64,000 bases of DNA from Oryzobacter telluris (GTDB lineage Bacteria; Actinomycetota; Actinomycetes; Actinomycetales; Dermatophilaceae): positions 1,302,001 to 1,366,000 of the forward strand of contig NZ_CP170723.1 in NCBI RefSeq assembly GCF_043099285.1, in the 5' to 3' direction. The notes below the pieces were generated by a model that saw only the letters and a list, made by a program, of their open reading frames with translations, did no database searches and was not told where the DNA came from. Numbering within the stretch: the first letter of the stretch is position 1; the number at the start of each line of letters is the position of its first letter. Both the position numbers and the translations under genes were made by a program. Below, one piece after another: positions 57,715 through 64,000 of the stretch.

Positions 57715-59601
57715 GTGTCCCTGTCCCACCCTGCCCCGCGCAAAGAGCGGCGGATCCCGGTCCGCACCCTCGGCGCCGTCTCCGCCACCGTCCTCGCCTT
57801 CCCGCTGGTCATCGCGCCGGCCGACGGCGCGGTCTTCCCGACCCCGGCGCCGGTCAAGCCGCTGCCGAGCGCCCTGGACGTCGCTGCTCCGTACCAGAAG
57901 GGCACCCAGTGCCTGACGGAGAACCAGCCCGGCGCGGTGGCGTTCGCCAAGCTGCTCAACGCGACCTACGGGACCCGGACCTACGGCATCCTGCGGCACT
58001 GCGCCGCCGAGCACGGCGAGGGCCGGGCCCTGGACTGGATGATCAACGCGAGCAACCCCGACCAGCTCGCCCTGGCCAACGCGTTGACCCGCTGGCTGGC
58101 CGCCCCCGACAACCAGGGCCGCGCCGGCGCGATGGCCAAGCGCTTCGGCATCAACTACATCATCTGGAACCGCCAGCAGTGGCGTGCCTACGCCCCCGAG
58201 CGCGGCTGGGTGCCCTACTACGGCGTGTCCCCGCACACCGACCACATCCACTTCTCGTTCAACTGGGACGGCGCGTACAAGCGCACCTCCTGGTGGACCG
58301 GCGTCGCCGTCACCACGCCCTCCACCGGCCCCACCGGTGGCCCGGTGGCCCCCGTGACCCCGCCGGCCGCCCCGGTCCTCACGAGCACCGGCTACCCCGT
58401 CCTCGCCCAGGGCGCCACGGGCGCGGACGTCACCCTCGCCCAGAAGGCGATCGGCGCCGCGGCCGACGGCAAGTTCGGCCCCCTCACCGCCGCCGCGCTC
58501 GGCACGTGGCAGTCCAAGAACGGGATCCCGGCGACGAAGAAGCTCGACGAGGCCACCTGGGCCAAGCTCGTCGCCCTCGACCTCGTGCCGAACCGCGCGA
58601 ACGTCGCCGCCCTGACGAAGTACGTCAACGTCGTCCTCAAGCGCGGCGCGACCGGCGACGCCGTCAAGGCGCTGCAGAAGGCGATCGGCAAGCTCACCGT
58701 CGACGGCTCCTACGGCCCCGGCACCGAGGCCCGCGTGAAGGAGTACCAGAAGGCCGAGGGCATCACCGTCACCGGCGTCACCGACAAGAACGTGTGGAAC
58801 GCCCTCATGGGCCTGCGCGTCACGCCCACCCCGGCGCCGGCCCCCGCGCCCACGCCCACGCCGGCGCCCGCCCCGGCTCCTCCGGCCCAGGGCAGCACCT
58901 CCACCCACCCGCTCGCGAAGTACGCGGGGGTCACCCTCAAGCTGTGGTCGCGCGGCGAGGCCGTCAAGGCCATGCAGAAGGCGATCGGCAAGCTCACCGT
59001 CGACGGCTCGTTCGGCCGCGCCACCGAGGCGCGGGTGAAGGAGTACCAGAAGGCCAAGGGCCTCACGGTCGACGGTGTCGTCGACGCCAAGGTCTGGAAG
59101 GCGCTCATGGCGCCGGTCAAGCCGGCCTCCCCGACCCCCTCCACCGGGACCACGAGCTCGGCGCTGGACACCGAGTTCACGAAGTACAAGGCGACCACCC
59201 TGCGCTCGGGCTCCACCGGTGCCGCGGTCCGCGTCCTCCAGCAGGGCCTGGGCGGGCTCGTCGTCGACGGGAAGGTCAGTGCCAAGACCGTCACCGCGAT
59301 CAAGGCCCTCCAGACCGCCGCCAAGCTCCCCGTGACCGGTGTCGTCGACACCAAGACGTGGAACGCCCTGGAGAAGAAGGTCCACCCCCTCCTGCCGCAC
59401 TGGGGCACCGTCCTCAAGCGCGGTGCCAAGGGGTCCGCGGTGACCGCGCTGCAGAAGGCGCTGCGCATCAGCGCCGACGGTTCCTTCGGTCCCAAGACCG
59501 AGGCCGCCGTCAAGGCCGCCCAGAAGACCGCGAAGCTGACCCAGACCGGGGTCGTCGGCACGGTGACCTGGAAGGCGATCGAAGCCCGCATGCCGCGCTG
59601 A
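57715..59601 (+). CDS. Exported LAS-type peptidase with peptidoglycan-binding repeats
   Basis: The 628-residue protein has a signal sequence (about 20-38, TLGAVSATVLAFPLVIAPAD). An N-terminal catalytic domain (about 60-200) has HCAAEHGEGRALDWM (H-x3-G-x-ALD) and VSPHTDHIHFSF (HxDHxH); these fit the zinc site of LAS (VanY/MepA-like) peptidoglycan peptidases. Five PG_binding_1 helical repeats separated by Thr/Pro/Ala linkers follow (GADVTLAQKAIG, GDAVKALQKAIG, GEAVKAMQKAIG, GAAVRVLQQGLG, GSAVTALQKALR). AGGAG (57701-57705) is 9 nt before GTG 57715; the frame is open back to 57577. A strong terminator follows. Confidence 0.85.
   Translation: MSLSHPAPRKERRIPVRTLGAVSATVLAFPLVIAPADGAVFPTPAPVKPLPSALDVAAPYQKGTQCLTENQPGAVAFAKLLNATYGTRTYGILRHCAAEHGEGRALDWMINASNPDQLALANALTRWLAAPDNQGRAGAMAKRFGINYIIWNRQQWRAYAPERGWVPYYGVSPHTDHIHFSFNWDGAYKRTSWWTGVAVTTPSTGPTGGPVAPVTPPAAPVLTSTGYPVLAQGATGADVTLAQKAIGAAADGKFGPLTAAALGTWQSKNGIPATKKLDEATWAKLVALDLVPNRANVAALTKYVNVVLKRGATGDAVKALQKAIGKLTVDGSYGPGTEARVKEYQKAEGITVTGVTDKNVWNALMGLRVTPTPAPAPAPTPTPAPAPAPPAQGSTSTHPLAKYAGVTLKLWSRGEAVKAMQKAIGKLTVDGSFGRATEARVKEYQKAKGLTVDGVVDAKVWKALMAPVKPASPTPSTGTTSSALDTEFTKYKATTLRSGSTGAAVRVLQQGLGGLVVDGKVSAKTVTAIKALQTAAKLPVTGVVDTKTWNALEKKVHPLLPHWGTVLKRGAKGSAVTALQKALRISADGSFGPKTEAAVKAAQKTAKLTQTGVVGTVTWKAIEARMPR
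58621..58800 (+). repeat. 180-bp internal direct repeat, copy 1
   Basis: This copy encodes the second peptidoglycan-binding domain and aligns base for base, without gaps, with 58921-59100, offset exactly 300 bp. The block from 58675 (CAGAAGGCGATCGGCAAGCT) through the GAGTACCAGAAGGCC at 58741 is almost identical. Confidence 0.85.
58921..59100 (+). repeat. 180-bp internal direct repeat, copy 2
   Basis: Second copy of the repeat at 58621-58800, encoding the third peptidoglycan-binding domain. The duplicated unit is 300 bp when the Pro/Ala/Thr linker is included, pointing to a recent in-frame tandem duplication. Confidence 0.85.
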
Positions 59602-59623
59602 CGGAGGATGCGGCATGACCGGG

Positions 59624-59658
59624 ACGGGCCCGGTCCCCTCGGGGACCGGGCCCGTTTT
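59624..59658. terminator. Strong 14-bp hairpin with T-run, terminator between convergent genes
   Basis: Arms 59624-59637 and 59642-59655 pair perfectly around CTCG, and TTTT follows at 59655-59658. It lies 22 bp after the wall peptidase stop and also faces the stop of the TIGR03089 gene. Confidence 0.9.
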
Positions 59659-59672
59659 GTCGTCCCCGTGCG

Positions 59673-60413
59673 TCAGGCCTCGCGGGTGACGCCCTCGGAG
59701 GCGAGGCGGCGGGCGAGCACCTCGGCATCCGGCTCGCCCCGGGTGAGGACGACGGAGCCGTCGGCCGCCCAGGCCGCGAGGGCGGTGCGCAGGAACGCCG
59801 CGGTGTCGGTCGTCGCGGTGTGGACGCGTCCCGGCTCGGCGGCGGGGACGAGGTCGGTGGTGGACGTCGTGGAGCCGTCGGCGCGCAGGGCGGGGTCGTC
59901 GTCCTCCGGCTCCTCCCAGGCCGTGAAGACGTCGCCGTGCGTCGCGACCTCCTTCGCCTCGTCGATGACGCCGTGCGGGACCGGTCCGGGCGCCGAGCGG
60001 GCCAGGGCCGCGAGGGTGACGAGGACGCCCTCCTCGGCCGCCTCGGCCGCGGCGGGGTCGTCGGTGACGACGACGTCGGCGGGGGTGCCTGCGTCCTCGG
60101 GGTCGGTGCCCGATCCTCGGGCGGCCGGGACCTCGACACAGGCGCCGACCGACCACGCGGCCAGCGCCCAGTAGAGGGTGCGCCAGTGCGGCGGGAGGTC
60201 CAGGCGCACCACGGTGCCCCGGCCGGCGTCGAGCTCGTCCTGGAGGAGGTTGGCCGCCTTGGCGACCCAGTTGGCGAGCACCCGGGCCGACAGCTCGACC
60301 CGCTCGCCGCGGGTGGGGGAGTCGGTGTCGTCGTACACGGTGATGCGCGGACGGCCGGGGTCGGCGTCGACGAGCCGGCGCAGGAGGGCCACGGGTCCGG
60401 GGGGAGTGCTCAC
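59673..60413 (-). CDS. TIGR03089 family protein
   Basis: The 246-residue protein resembles a shortened AMP-dependent synthetase N-terminus: PRITVYDDTDSPTRGERVEL, SARVLANWVAKAANLLQDEL, GTVVRLDLPPHWRTLYWALA and AWSVGACVEVP. The remaining catalytic and C-terminal parts of adenylating enzymes are missing, matching the actinobacteria-specific TIGR03089 family, usually found near LCP and cell-wall glycosylation genes. Function unknown. GTG 60413 is leaderless (TAGCGT, complement of 60420-60425, 6 nt upstream). It is divergent from tagD. Confidence 0.85.
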   Translation of the reverse strand: MSTPPGPVALLRRLVDADPGRPRITVYDDTDSPTRGERVELSARVLANWVAKAANLLQDELDAGRGTVVRLDLPPHWRTLYWALAAWSVGACVEVPAARGSGTDPEDAGTPADVVVTDDPAAAEAAEEGVLVTLAALARSAPGPVPHGVIDEAKEVATHGDVFTAWEEPEDDDPALRADGSTTSTTDLVPAAEPGRVHTATTDTAAFLRTALAAWAADGSVVLTRGEPDAEVLARRLASEGVTREA

Positions 60414-60445
60414 GCCCGGACGCTACCAACGGGTGGGGCGGCCAC

Positions 60446-60451
60446 TAGGCT
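60446..60451 (+). promoter_or_regulatory. -10 hexamer TAGGCT of leaderless tagD
   Basis: The hexamer ends 7 nt before ATG 60459 and there is no Shine-Dalgarno. It is 20 bp from the divergent -10 of the TIGR03089 gene (60420-60425). Confidence 0.5.
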
Positions 60452-60458
60452 CGCCCGC

Positions 60459-60863
60459 ATGAGTGAGCGCACGGTCATCACCTTCGGCACCTTCGACGTC
60501 TTCCACGTCGGGCACATCCGGGTGCTCCAGCGGGCCGCTGCGCTCGGCGACCGGCTGGTCGTGGGGGTCTCCGCCGACGCGCTCAACATCTCCAAGAAGG
60601 GCCGGGCTCCGGTCTACTCGCAGGACGAGCGGATGGAGATCGTCGCCTCGCTGCGGGTCGTCGACGACGTCTTCGTCGAGGAGTCGCTCGAGCTCAAGCG
60701 CGACTACATCGTCGAGCACGGGGCCGACGTCCTCGTCATGGGCGACGACTGGGCGGGCAAGTTCGACTGGGTCAGCGACGTGTGCGAGGTCGTGTACCTC
60801 CCGCGCACCCCGTCGGTGTCGACCACCGGGCTCATCGAGCACATCGCCAGCCTGGCTCCGTGA
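60459..60863 (+). CDS. tagD: Glycerol-3-phosphate cytidylyltransferase-like protein
   Basis: The 134-residue length and motifs match TagD: VITFGTFDVFHVGHIRVLQR (HxGH nucleotide site), KGRAPVYSQDERMEIVASLR, MGDDWAGKFDWV, and RTPSVSTTGLIEHI (RTxxxSTT signature). It would make CDP-glycerol from CTP and glycerol 3-phosphate, the donor for the glycerophosphotransferase at 40119. A closely related ethanolamine- or FAD-type cytidylyltransferase cannot be fully ruled out. Its stop overlaps the next start (GTGA). Confidence 0.88.
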   Translation: MSERTVITFGTFDVFHVGHIRVLQRAAALGDRLVVGVSADALNISKKGRAPVYSQDERMEIVASLRVVDDVFVEESLELKRDYIVEHGADVLVMGDDWAGKFDWVSDVCEVVYLPRTPSVSTTGLIEHIASLAP

Positions 60864-63034
60864 CCGCAGCGGGCGGAGCCGGCGGCGGCGGCCGTCCGGG
60901 CGAGGTGCTGACCCGGGTCGGGCTCGGCGCCGGTCTCTGGCTCGTCGCCGTGTGCGTGCTCGCGTGGCCGCTGGCGGCGTTCGGCTGGTGGAACCCGTGG
61001 CTGGCGTGGCCGATCGGTGTCGTGCTCGCCGTGGCTGCGGGGTGGGTCGTGCGCTCGCTGCCGGGGGTGCGGCTGGGGGCCGGTCCGGCCGTCGCGCTCG
61101 TCGCGGTCTGCCTCGGCTTCGCGGTCTACGCCGGGGCCACCCACTCCGAGCACGTCCTCGTCCGGCGCGACGCGGCCAGCAACCTCCAGGCCGCGGTCAG
61201 CCTCGCCACGACCCACGAGCGGGTCGTGGGCGTCGACACCTCCGTCATCGGGGGGTCGGCCGCGCTCGAGCGCGGCGACGTCACCACGGGGAGCTCGGCG
61301 TTCTACCAGGTGGGCTCGCCGTCGGACCCGGCCGTGCAGCCGCAGTTCCTCCTCGCGCCTGCGGTCGTCTACGGGTACGGGGTGTGGGTCGGTGGCGCCG
61401 ACGTGGCGCAGCTGCTGCCCGCCCTCGTGATGGCCGTGGCGCTGCTCCTCTTCGGGCTGCTCGTGGCCGCCGTGGTCGGGCCGTGGTGGGGGGTGGGGGC
61501 GACCGTCCTCACGGCCGTGCTGTTCCCCGTGCTCAACGTGGCCCGGGGGACCTACTCCGAGCAGCTGTCGCTCGTCACGCTGCTCGCGGCCTTCCTCGCG
61601 GTGACGCTCGTGGCCGGGGGTTCCGCGGCGTCGCGTGACGAGCGACGCCTGGCCCTGCTGGCCGGGATCCTGCTCGGCGGAACGCTGTTCGCCCGCATCG
61701 ACGCCCTGCGGGAGGCGCTCTTGTTGCTGCCGCTGCTCGCCGTGGGGGCGGCCTTCGCCGGGCGCTGGGTGCGCCCCCTGCTGCTCGGCCTCGGGGGGTC
61801 GACCGTCGTCGCCGGCCTGGCCGCGTGGGCCCTGTCGTACCGGTACCTCGGCGACATCGCCGCGAGCCTGGTGCCCCTGCTCGCGATGGCCGTGGCGGCC
61901 GCGGTCGTGTCGTGGGGCGGCCTCGCCCTCTGGCGCCGTGGCCGTCGGGCCGGGACCGGTGCGACCTCCACCCCCGCCGTCGACGACAGCGCTTCGACAG
62001 GAGGCAACACGCAGGGCCTTGACCGGGTCCTTCGGCGTGTGGCCTCCTCTCGACCGGCCCAGGCGCTGGTCCGGCGGCTCTCGGATGTCGTGGGTGGGCT
62101 CGTCGTGCTCGTCGGGCTGGGGCTCGCGAGCCGCCCGTTGTGGATGACGGTGCGCCAGGACCCGAACGACCCCGGCGCCCGGTACGTGGCCGGGATGCAG
62201 GCGCGCCAGGGCCTCCCCGTCGACGGCGGCCGGACCTACGCCGAGCACACGGTCGACTGGCTCGCCTGGTACGCCGGCTGGGCAGCGGTGGTCGTGGCGC
62301 TCGTCGCCCTCGCGTTCGCGCTGCGGCACGTCGTGGCCCGCGTCGTGGCCGGCGAGCTGGTGGCGTGGGCCCCGGTGCTCGTCGTCGGCGCCGGATCCAC
62401 CGTCCTCACCCTGCTTCGGCCCGGCATCACGCCCGACCACCCGTGGGCCGACCGGCGCCTCCTCATCGCGCTGCCGTTCGTCGTCGCCCTCGTCGTCGCC
62501 GGGGCGGCGTGGGTGGCGCGACGGCTCGAGTCGTCCGGAAAGCGCTGGGGGACACCGCTGGTCGCGAGCCTGCTCGTCGTGGGCGTCGGTGCTCCTGCCG
62601 TCGTGGCCACGTGGCCCTTCCGTGGGGTCGGCGTCGAGCGCGGCTCCCTCGGGGCGGTGGCCGACGTGTGCGCCGAGCTGGAGCCCGACGTCGTCGTCCT
62701 CGGCATCGACAGCCGCTCGACCTCCGAGTGGCCGCAGGCGGTGCGCGGGATGTGCGAGCGCCCCTTCTTCGTCGCGACGACGCCCGTGCGCAAGGACCCC
62801 GCACGGCTCGGGGCCGTCGTCGACGAGCTGGCCCGGGGAGCCGCGGCGTCGGGTCACCGCCTCGTGGTGCTGTCGGCCGACTCCGCCGACGCCATCGAGG
62901 GCCTGGGCCTGCAGGCGAACCAGGTGGTCGACCTCCGCTTCCCCGAGGAGGAGCACGCCCTCGACCGTCGTCCCTACAAGACCGACCGCGGGGGCGTGCG
63001 CGTCTGGCTGGCCGAGGTGCCCACCGGCCGCTGA
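60860..63034 (+). CDS. Large polytopic membrane protein, GT-C-like
   Basis: The 724-residue protein has about 12-14 membrane helices and two soluble parts. An early extracellular loop has VLVRRDAASNLQAAVSLATT and ERVVGVDTSVIGGS. A cytosolic loop rich in polar residues (about 370-410) follows, and a C-terminal globular domain (about 590-724) has VVVLGIDSRSTSEWPQAVRG and LVVLSADSADAIEGLGLQA. The layout resembles GT-C glycosyltransferases or O-antigen-type membrane enzymes. GTG 60860 overlaps tagD (GTGA), so translation is coupled and a role in wall-polymer synthesis is likely. No specific reaction can be assigned. Confidence 0.65.
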   Translation: MTAAGGAGGGGRPGEVLTRVGLGAGLWLVAVCVLAWPLAAFGWWNPWLAWPIGVVLAVAAGWVVRSLPGVRLGAGPAVALVAVCLGFAVYAGATHSEHVLVRRDAASNLQAAVSLATTHERVVGVDTSVIGGSAALERGDVTTGSSAFYQVGSPSDPAVQPQFLLAPAVVYGYGVWVGGADVAQLLPALVMAVALLLFGLLVAAVVGPWWGVGATVLTAVLFPVLNVARGTYSEQLSLVTLLAAFLAVTLVAGGSAASRDERRLALLAGILLGGTLFARIDALREALLLLPLLAVGAAFAGRWVRPLLLGLGGSTVVAGLAAWALSYRYLGDIAASLVPLLAMAVAAAVVSWGGLALWRRGRRAGTGATSTPAVDDSASTGGNTQGLDRVLRRVASSRPAQALVRRLSDVVGGLVVLVGLGLASRPLWMTVRQDPNDPGARYVAGMQARQGLPVDGGRTYAEHTVDWLAWYAGWAAVVVALVALAFALRHVVARVVAGELVAWAPVLVVGAGSTVLTLLRPGITPDHPWADRRLLIALPFVVALVVAGAAWVARRLESSGKRWGTPLVASLLVVGVGAPAVVATWPFRGVGVERGSLGAVADVCAELEPDVVVLGIDSRSTSEWPQAVRGMCERPFFVATTPVRKDPARLGAVVDELARGAAASGHRLVVLSADSADAIEGLGLQANQVVDLRFPEEEHALDRRPYKTDRGGVRVWLAEVPTGR

Positions 63035-63051
63035 TCACCCCTGTTCAGCGG
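63028..63051 (+). terminator. Weak hairpin spanning the stop codon
   Basis: CCGCTGA (63028-63034) pairs with TCAGCGG (63045-63051) around a 10-nt loop, including the TGA stop. No U-tract follows. Confidence 0.3.
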
Positions 63052-63065
63052 GGCCCGGTCGCCGC

Positions 63066-63071
63066 TAGCGT
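63066..63071 (+). promoter_or_regulatory. -10 hexamer TAGCGT of the leaderless ion-channel gene
   Basis: The hexamer ends 8 nt before GTG 63080; no Shine-Dalgarno is present. Confidence 0.45.
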
Positions 63072-63079
63072 GACCGGTC

Positions 63080-63877
63080 GTGGCGAGCGAGCGTCAGGAG
63101 CGCTGGGAGCGGGCGTCGCAGACACCGCTGCTGGCCCTCGCGCTCGCCTTCCTCGTGGCGTACGCGGTACCGATCATCTGGCCCGACCTGCCAGACCGGG
63201 TCCTCGCGTCGTGCGAGGCGGTCGTCGTCGTGGTGTGGGTCGGTTTCGTCGTCGACCTTTCGGTGCGGCTGGCGGTCACGGACGCCCGCGTCGCCTTCCT
63301 CCGGCGGAACTGGCTCGATGTCGTCACCCTCCTGCTGCCGGCCCTGCGTCCCCTGCGGGCGGTCCTGGCGCTCAGCGTCATCGGGCGCCGCGGGCGGGCC
63401 CTCGTGCGCGGCCGGGTCGTCGCGTACGTCGTCGGGGCGGTGGCCGTCGTCGGCTTCGTCGCGTCGCTCGCCGTCCTCGACGCGGAGCGCGCCAGTCCGG
63501 ACGCCAACATCCGCACCCTGGGTGACGCCGCCTGGTGGGCGATGACGACGGTGACGACCGTCGGCTACGGCGACAAGTTCCCGACGACCACCGAGGGGCG
63601 GGTCGTCGCGGGGGCGCTGATGGTCACCGGCATCGCGCTGCTCGGTGTCGTCACGGCGTCGATCGCCTCGTGGTTCGTCGAGAAGGTCAGCGAGGTCGCC
63701 GCCTCCGAGGAGCGGACCGGCGAACGCCTCGGTGACCTCGTGGAGGAGGTGCGTGCGCTGCGCCTCGAGGTGGCCCGGCTCCGCGGGTCAGCGGCGGGCG
63801 AACGCCTCGTGGGCCCGGCGCTGGACGGCCGTGAAGGTGTGCGGGTCGACGGCCACGACGAGGCCCGGAGCGAGTGA
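63080..63877 (+). CDS. Voltage-gated-like potassium channel
   Basis: The 265-residue protein has an S1-S4-like domain. Helices are LLALALAFLVAYAVPII and AVVVVVWVGFVVDLSVRLAV, then WLDVVTLLLPALRPLRAVLA with an arginine-bearing segment RRGRALVRGRVVAYV. The pore region has WWAMTTVTTVGYGDKFPTTT; TVGYGD is the potassium selectivity filter. S6 is ALMVTGIALLGVVTASIASW, followed by a C-terminal coiled coil (about 205-240, RLGDLVEEVRALRLEVARLR). S4 has few regular arginines, so voltage sensing is uncertain. The last 29 codons overlap, antisense, the 3' end of the inositol monophosphatase gene. Confidence 0.9.
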   Translation: MASERQERWERASQTPLLALALAFLVAYAVPIIWPDLPDRVLASCEAVVVVVWVGFVVDLSVRLAVTDARVAFLRRNWLDVVTLLLPALRPLRAVLALSVIGRRGRALVRGRVVAYVVGAVAVVGFVASLAVLDAERASPDANIRTLGDAAWWAMTTVTTVGYGDKFPTTTEGRVVAGALMVTGIALLGVVTASIASWFVEKVSEVAASEERTGERLGDLVEEVRALRLEVARLRGSAAGERLVGPALDGREGVRVDGHDEARSE

Positions 63878-64000
63878 CCTCGGCCCGTACTGCGTGCCGT
63901 CGGGATGACCGATGGCGCCGCCCGCCTCGGTGACGAGGAGCGAGCCGGGGGCGTGGTCCCACGGGTTCGAGCGGCTGTAGAGCAGGTAGTCGGCCGCGCC
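63788..64000 (-). CDS. Inositol monophosphatase family protein, C-terminal fragment
   Basis: The frame is open to the right edge of the window; its start lies outside. The visible 70 residues read GAADYLLYSRSNPWDHAPGS followed by LLVTEAGGAIGHPDGTQYGP and end HEAFARR. WDHAPGSLLVTEAGG is the conserved C-terminal metal-site motif (WDxAxGxLLVxEAGG) of the IMPase/FBPase family, with its metal-ligand Asp. The 3' 90 bp lie under the ion-channel gene on the opposite strand. Whether the substrate is inositol phosphate, histidinol phosphate or another sugar phosphate cannot be judged from this fragment. Confidence 0.85.
   Translation of the reverse strand, partial: GAADYLLYSRSNPWDHAPGSLLVTEAGGAIGHPDGTQYGPRSLAPGLVVAVDPHTFTAVQRRAHEAFARR

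Overview
The window is about 64 kb of very GC-rich DNA, densely packed and with many 1-4 bp stop/start overlaps (ATGA, GTGA, TGATG). It reads as the chromosome of a high-GC actinobacterium. Support comes from an acyl-CoA carboxylase epsilon subunit next to accD5 and birA, F420/deazaflavin-type oxidoreductases, a Rv1264-like adenylyl cyclase, a TIGR03089 protein, a DUF222/HNH (13E12-type) gene and teichoic-acid-like wall genes rather than mycolate genes. Order Micrococcales, perhaps Intrasporangiaceae, is my inference. No rRNA, CRISPR array, phage or IS element is visible. The only RNA gene I find is tRNA-Sec.

Layout. (1) 1-4.2 kb: the end of a surface protein with prealbumin-like domains, then small regulator/target pairs (TetR/SnoaL-like, TetR/deazaflavin nitroreductase with a clear twin operator, MerR). 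(2) 4.3-21.3 kb: acyl-CoA dehydrogenase plus carboxyltransferase (branched-chain or propionyl-type acid catabolism), Maf, an AlkZ-like glycosylase, a Na+/H+ antiporter fused to a UBP zinc finger, a DUF885 protein, MOSC, accE-accD5 divergent from birA, adenylyl cyclase, a two-component system, GtrA and purK-purE. The order birA/accD5/accE/maf/GtrA/purK/purE resembles the M. tuberculosis Rv3275c-Rv3282 neighbourhood as I remember it. (3) 21.3-28.1 kb: CoA-binding protein, ugd, an LLM oxidoreductase, then a tight six-gene run. It encodes MauE-like and MauD/TlpA-like proteins, a 26-residue membrane peptide, a polytopic membrane protein, an unknown protein, and a Tat-type exported protein joining a 20-cysteine MauA-like (methylamine dehydrogenase small subunit) block to LGFP cell-wall repeats. 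No MauB, MauG or amicyanin is present. This is the best candidate for an undescribed system.

(4) 28.1-33.4 kb: DUF222/HNH gene, then a complete selenocysteine module: selB, selA, tRNA-Sec and divergent selD. (5) 33.4-35.6 kb: acyl-CoA dehydrogenase, thioesterase and a 43-residue basic protein. (6) 35.6-52.5 kb: three LCP ligases, a giant GT2/glycerophosphotransferase, a LicD-like protein, a TagGH-type ABC exporter, membrane and soluble glycosyltransferases, DUF2304 and a flippase. Together these look like a system that makes, decorates, exports and attaches a phosphate-containing wall glycopolymer; tagD at 60.5 kb would supply CDP-glycerol and ugd a UDP-uronic acid. (7) 52.7-64 kb: two large exported wall enzymes (PGRP amidase/SpoIID/FG-GAP; LAS-type peptidase with peptidoglycan-binding repeats), a succinyl-CoA:3-oxoacid-type CoA-transferase pair, TIGR03089, tagD, a GT-C-like membrane protein, a K+ channel and the end of an inositol monophosphatase.

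A recurring regulatory feature is the leaderless start. At least 24 genes have a TANNNT-like -10 hexamer only 6-8 nt before the start codon and no Shine-Dalgarno. tRNA-Sec shows the same geometry at its mature 5' end. In two divergent pairs (maf/alkZ-like and accD5/birA) the two -10 hexamers share their central TA. Starts were chosen using these signals, Shine-Dalgarno matches and overlaps.
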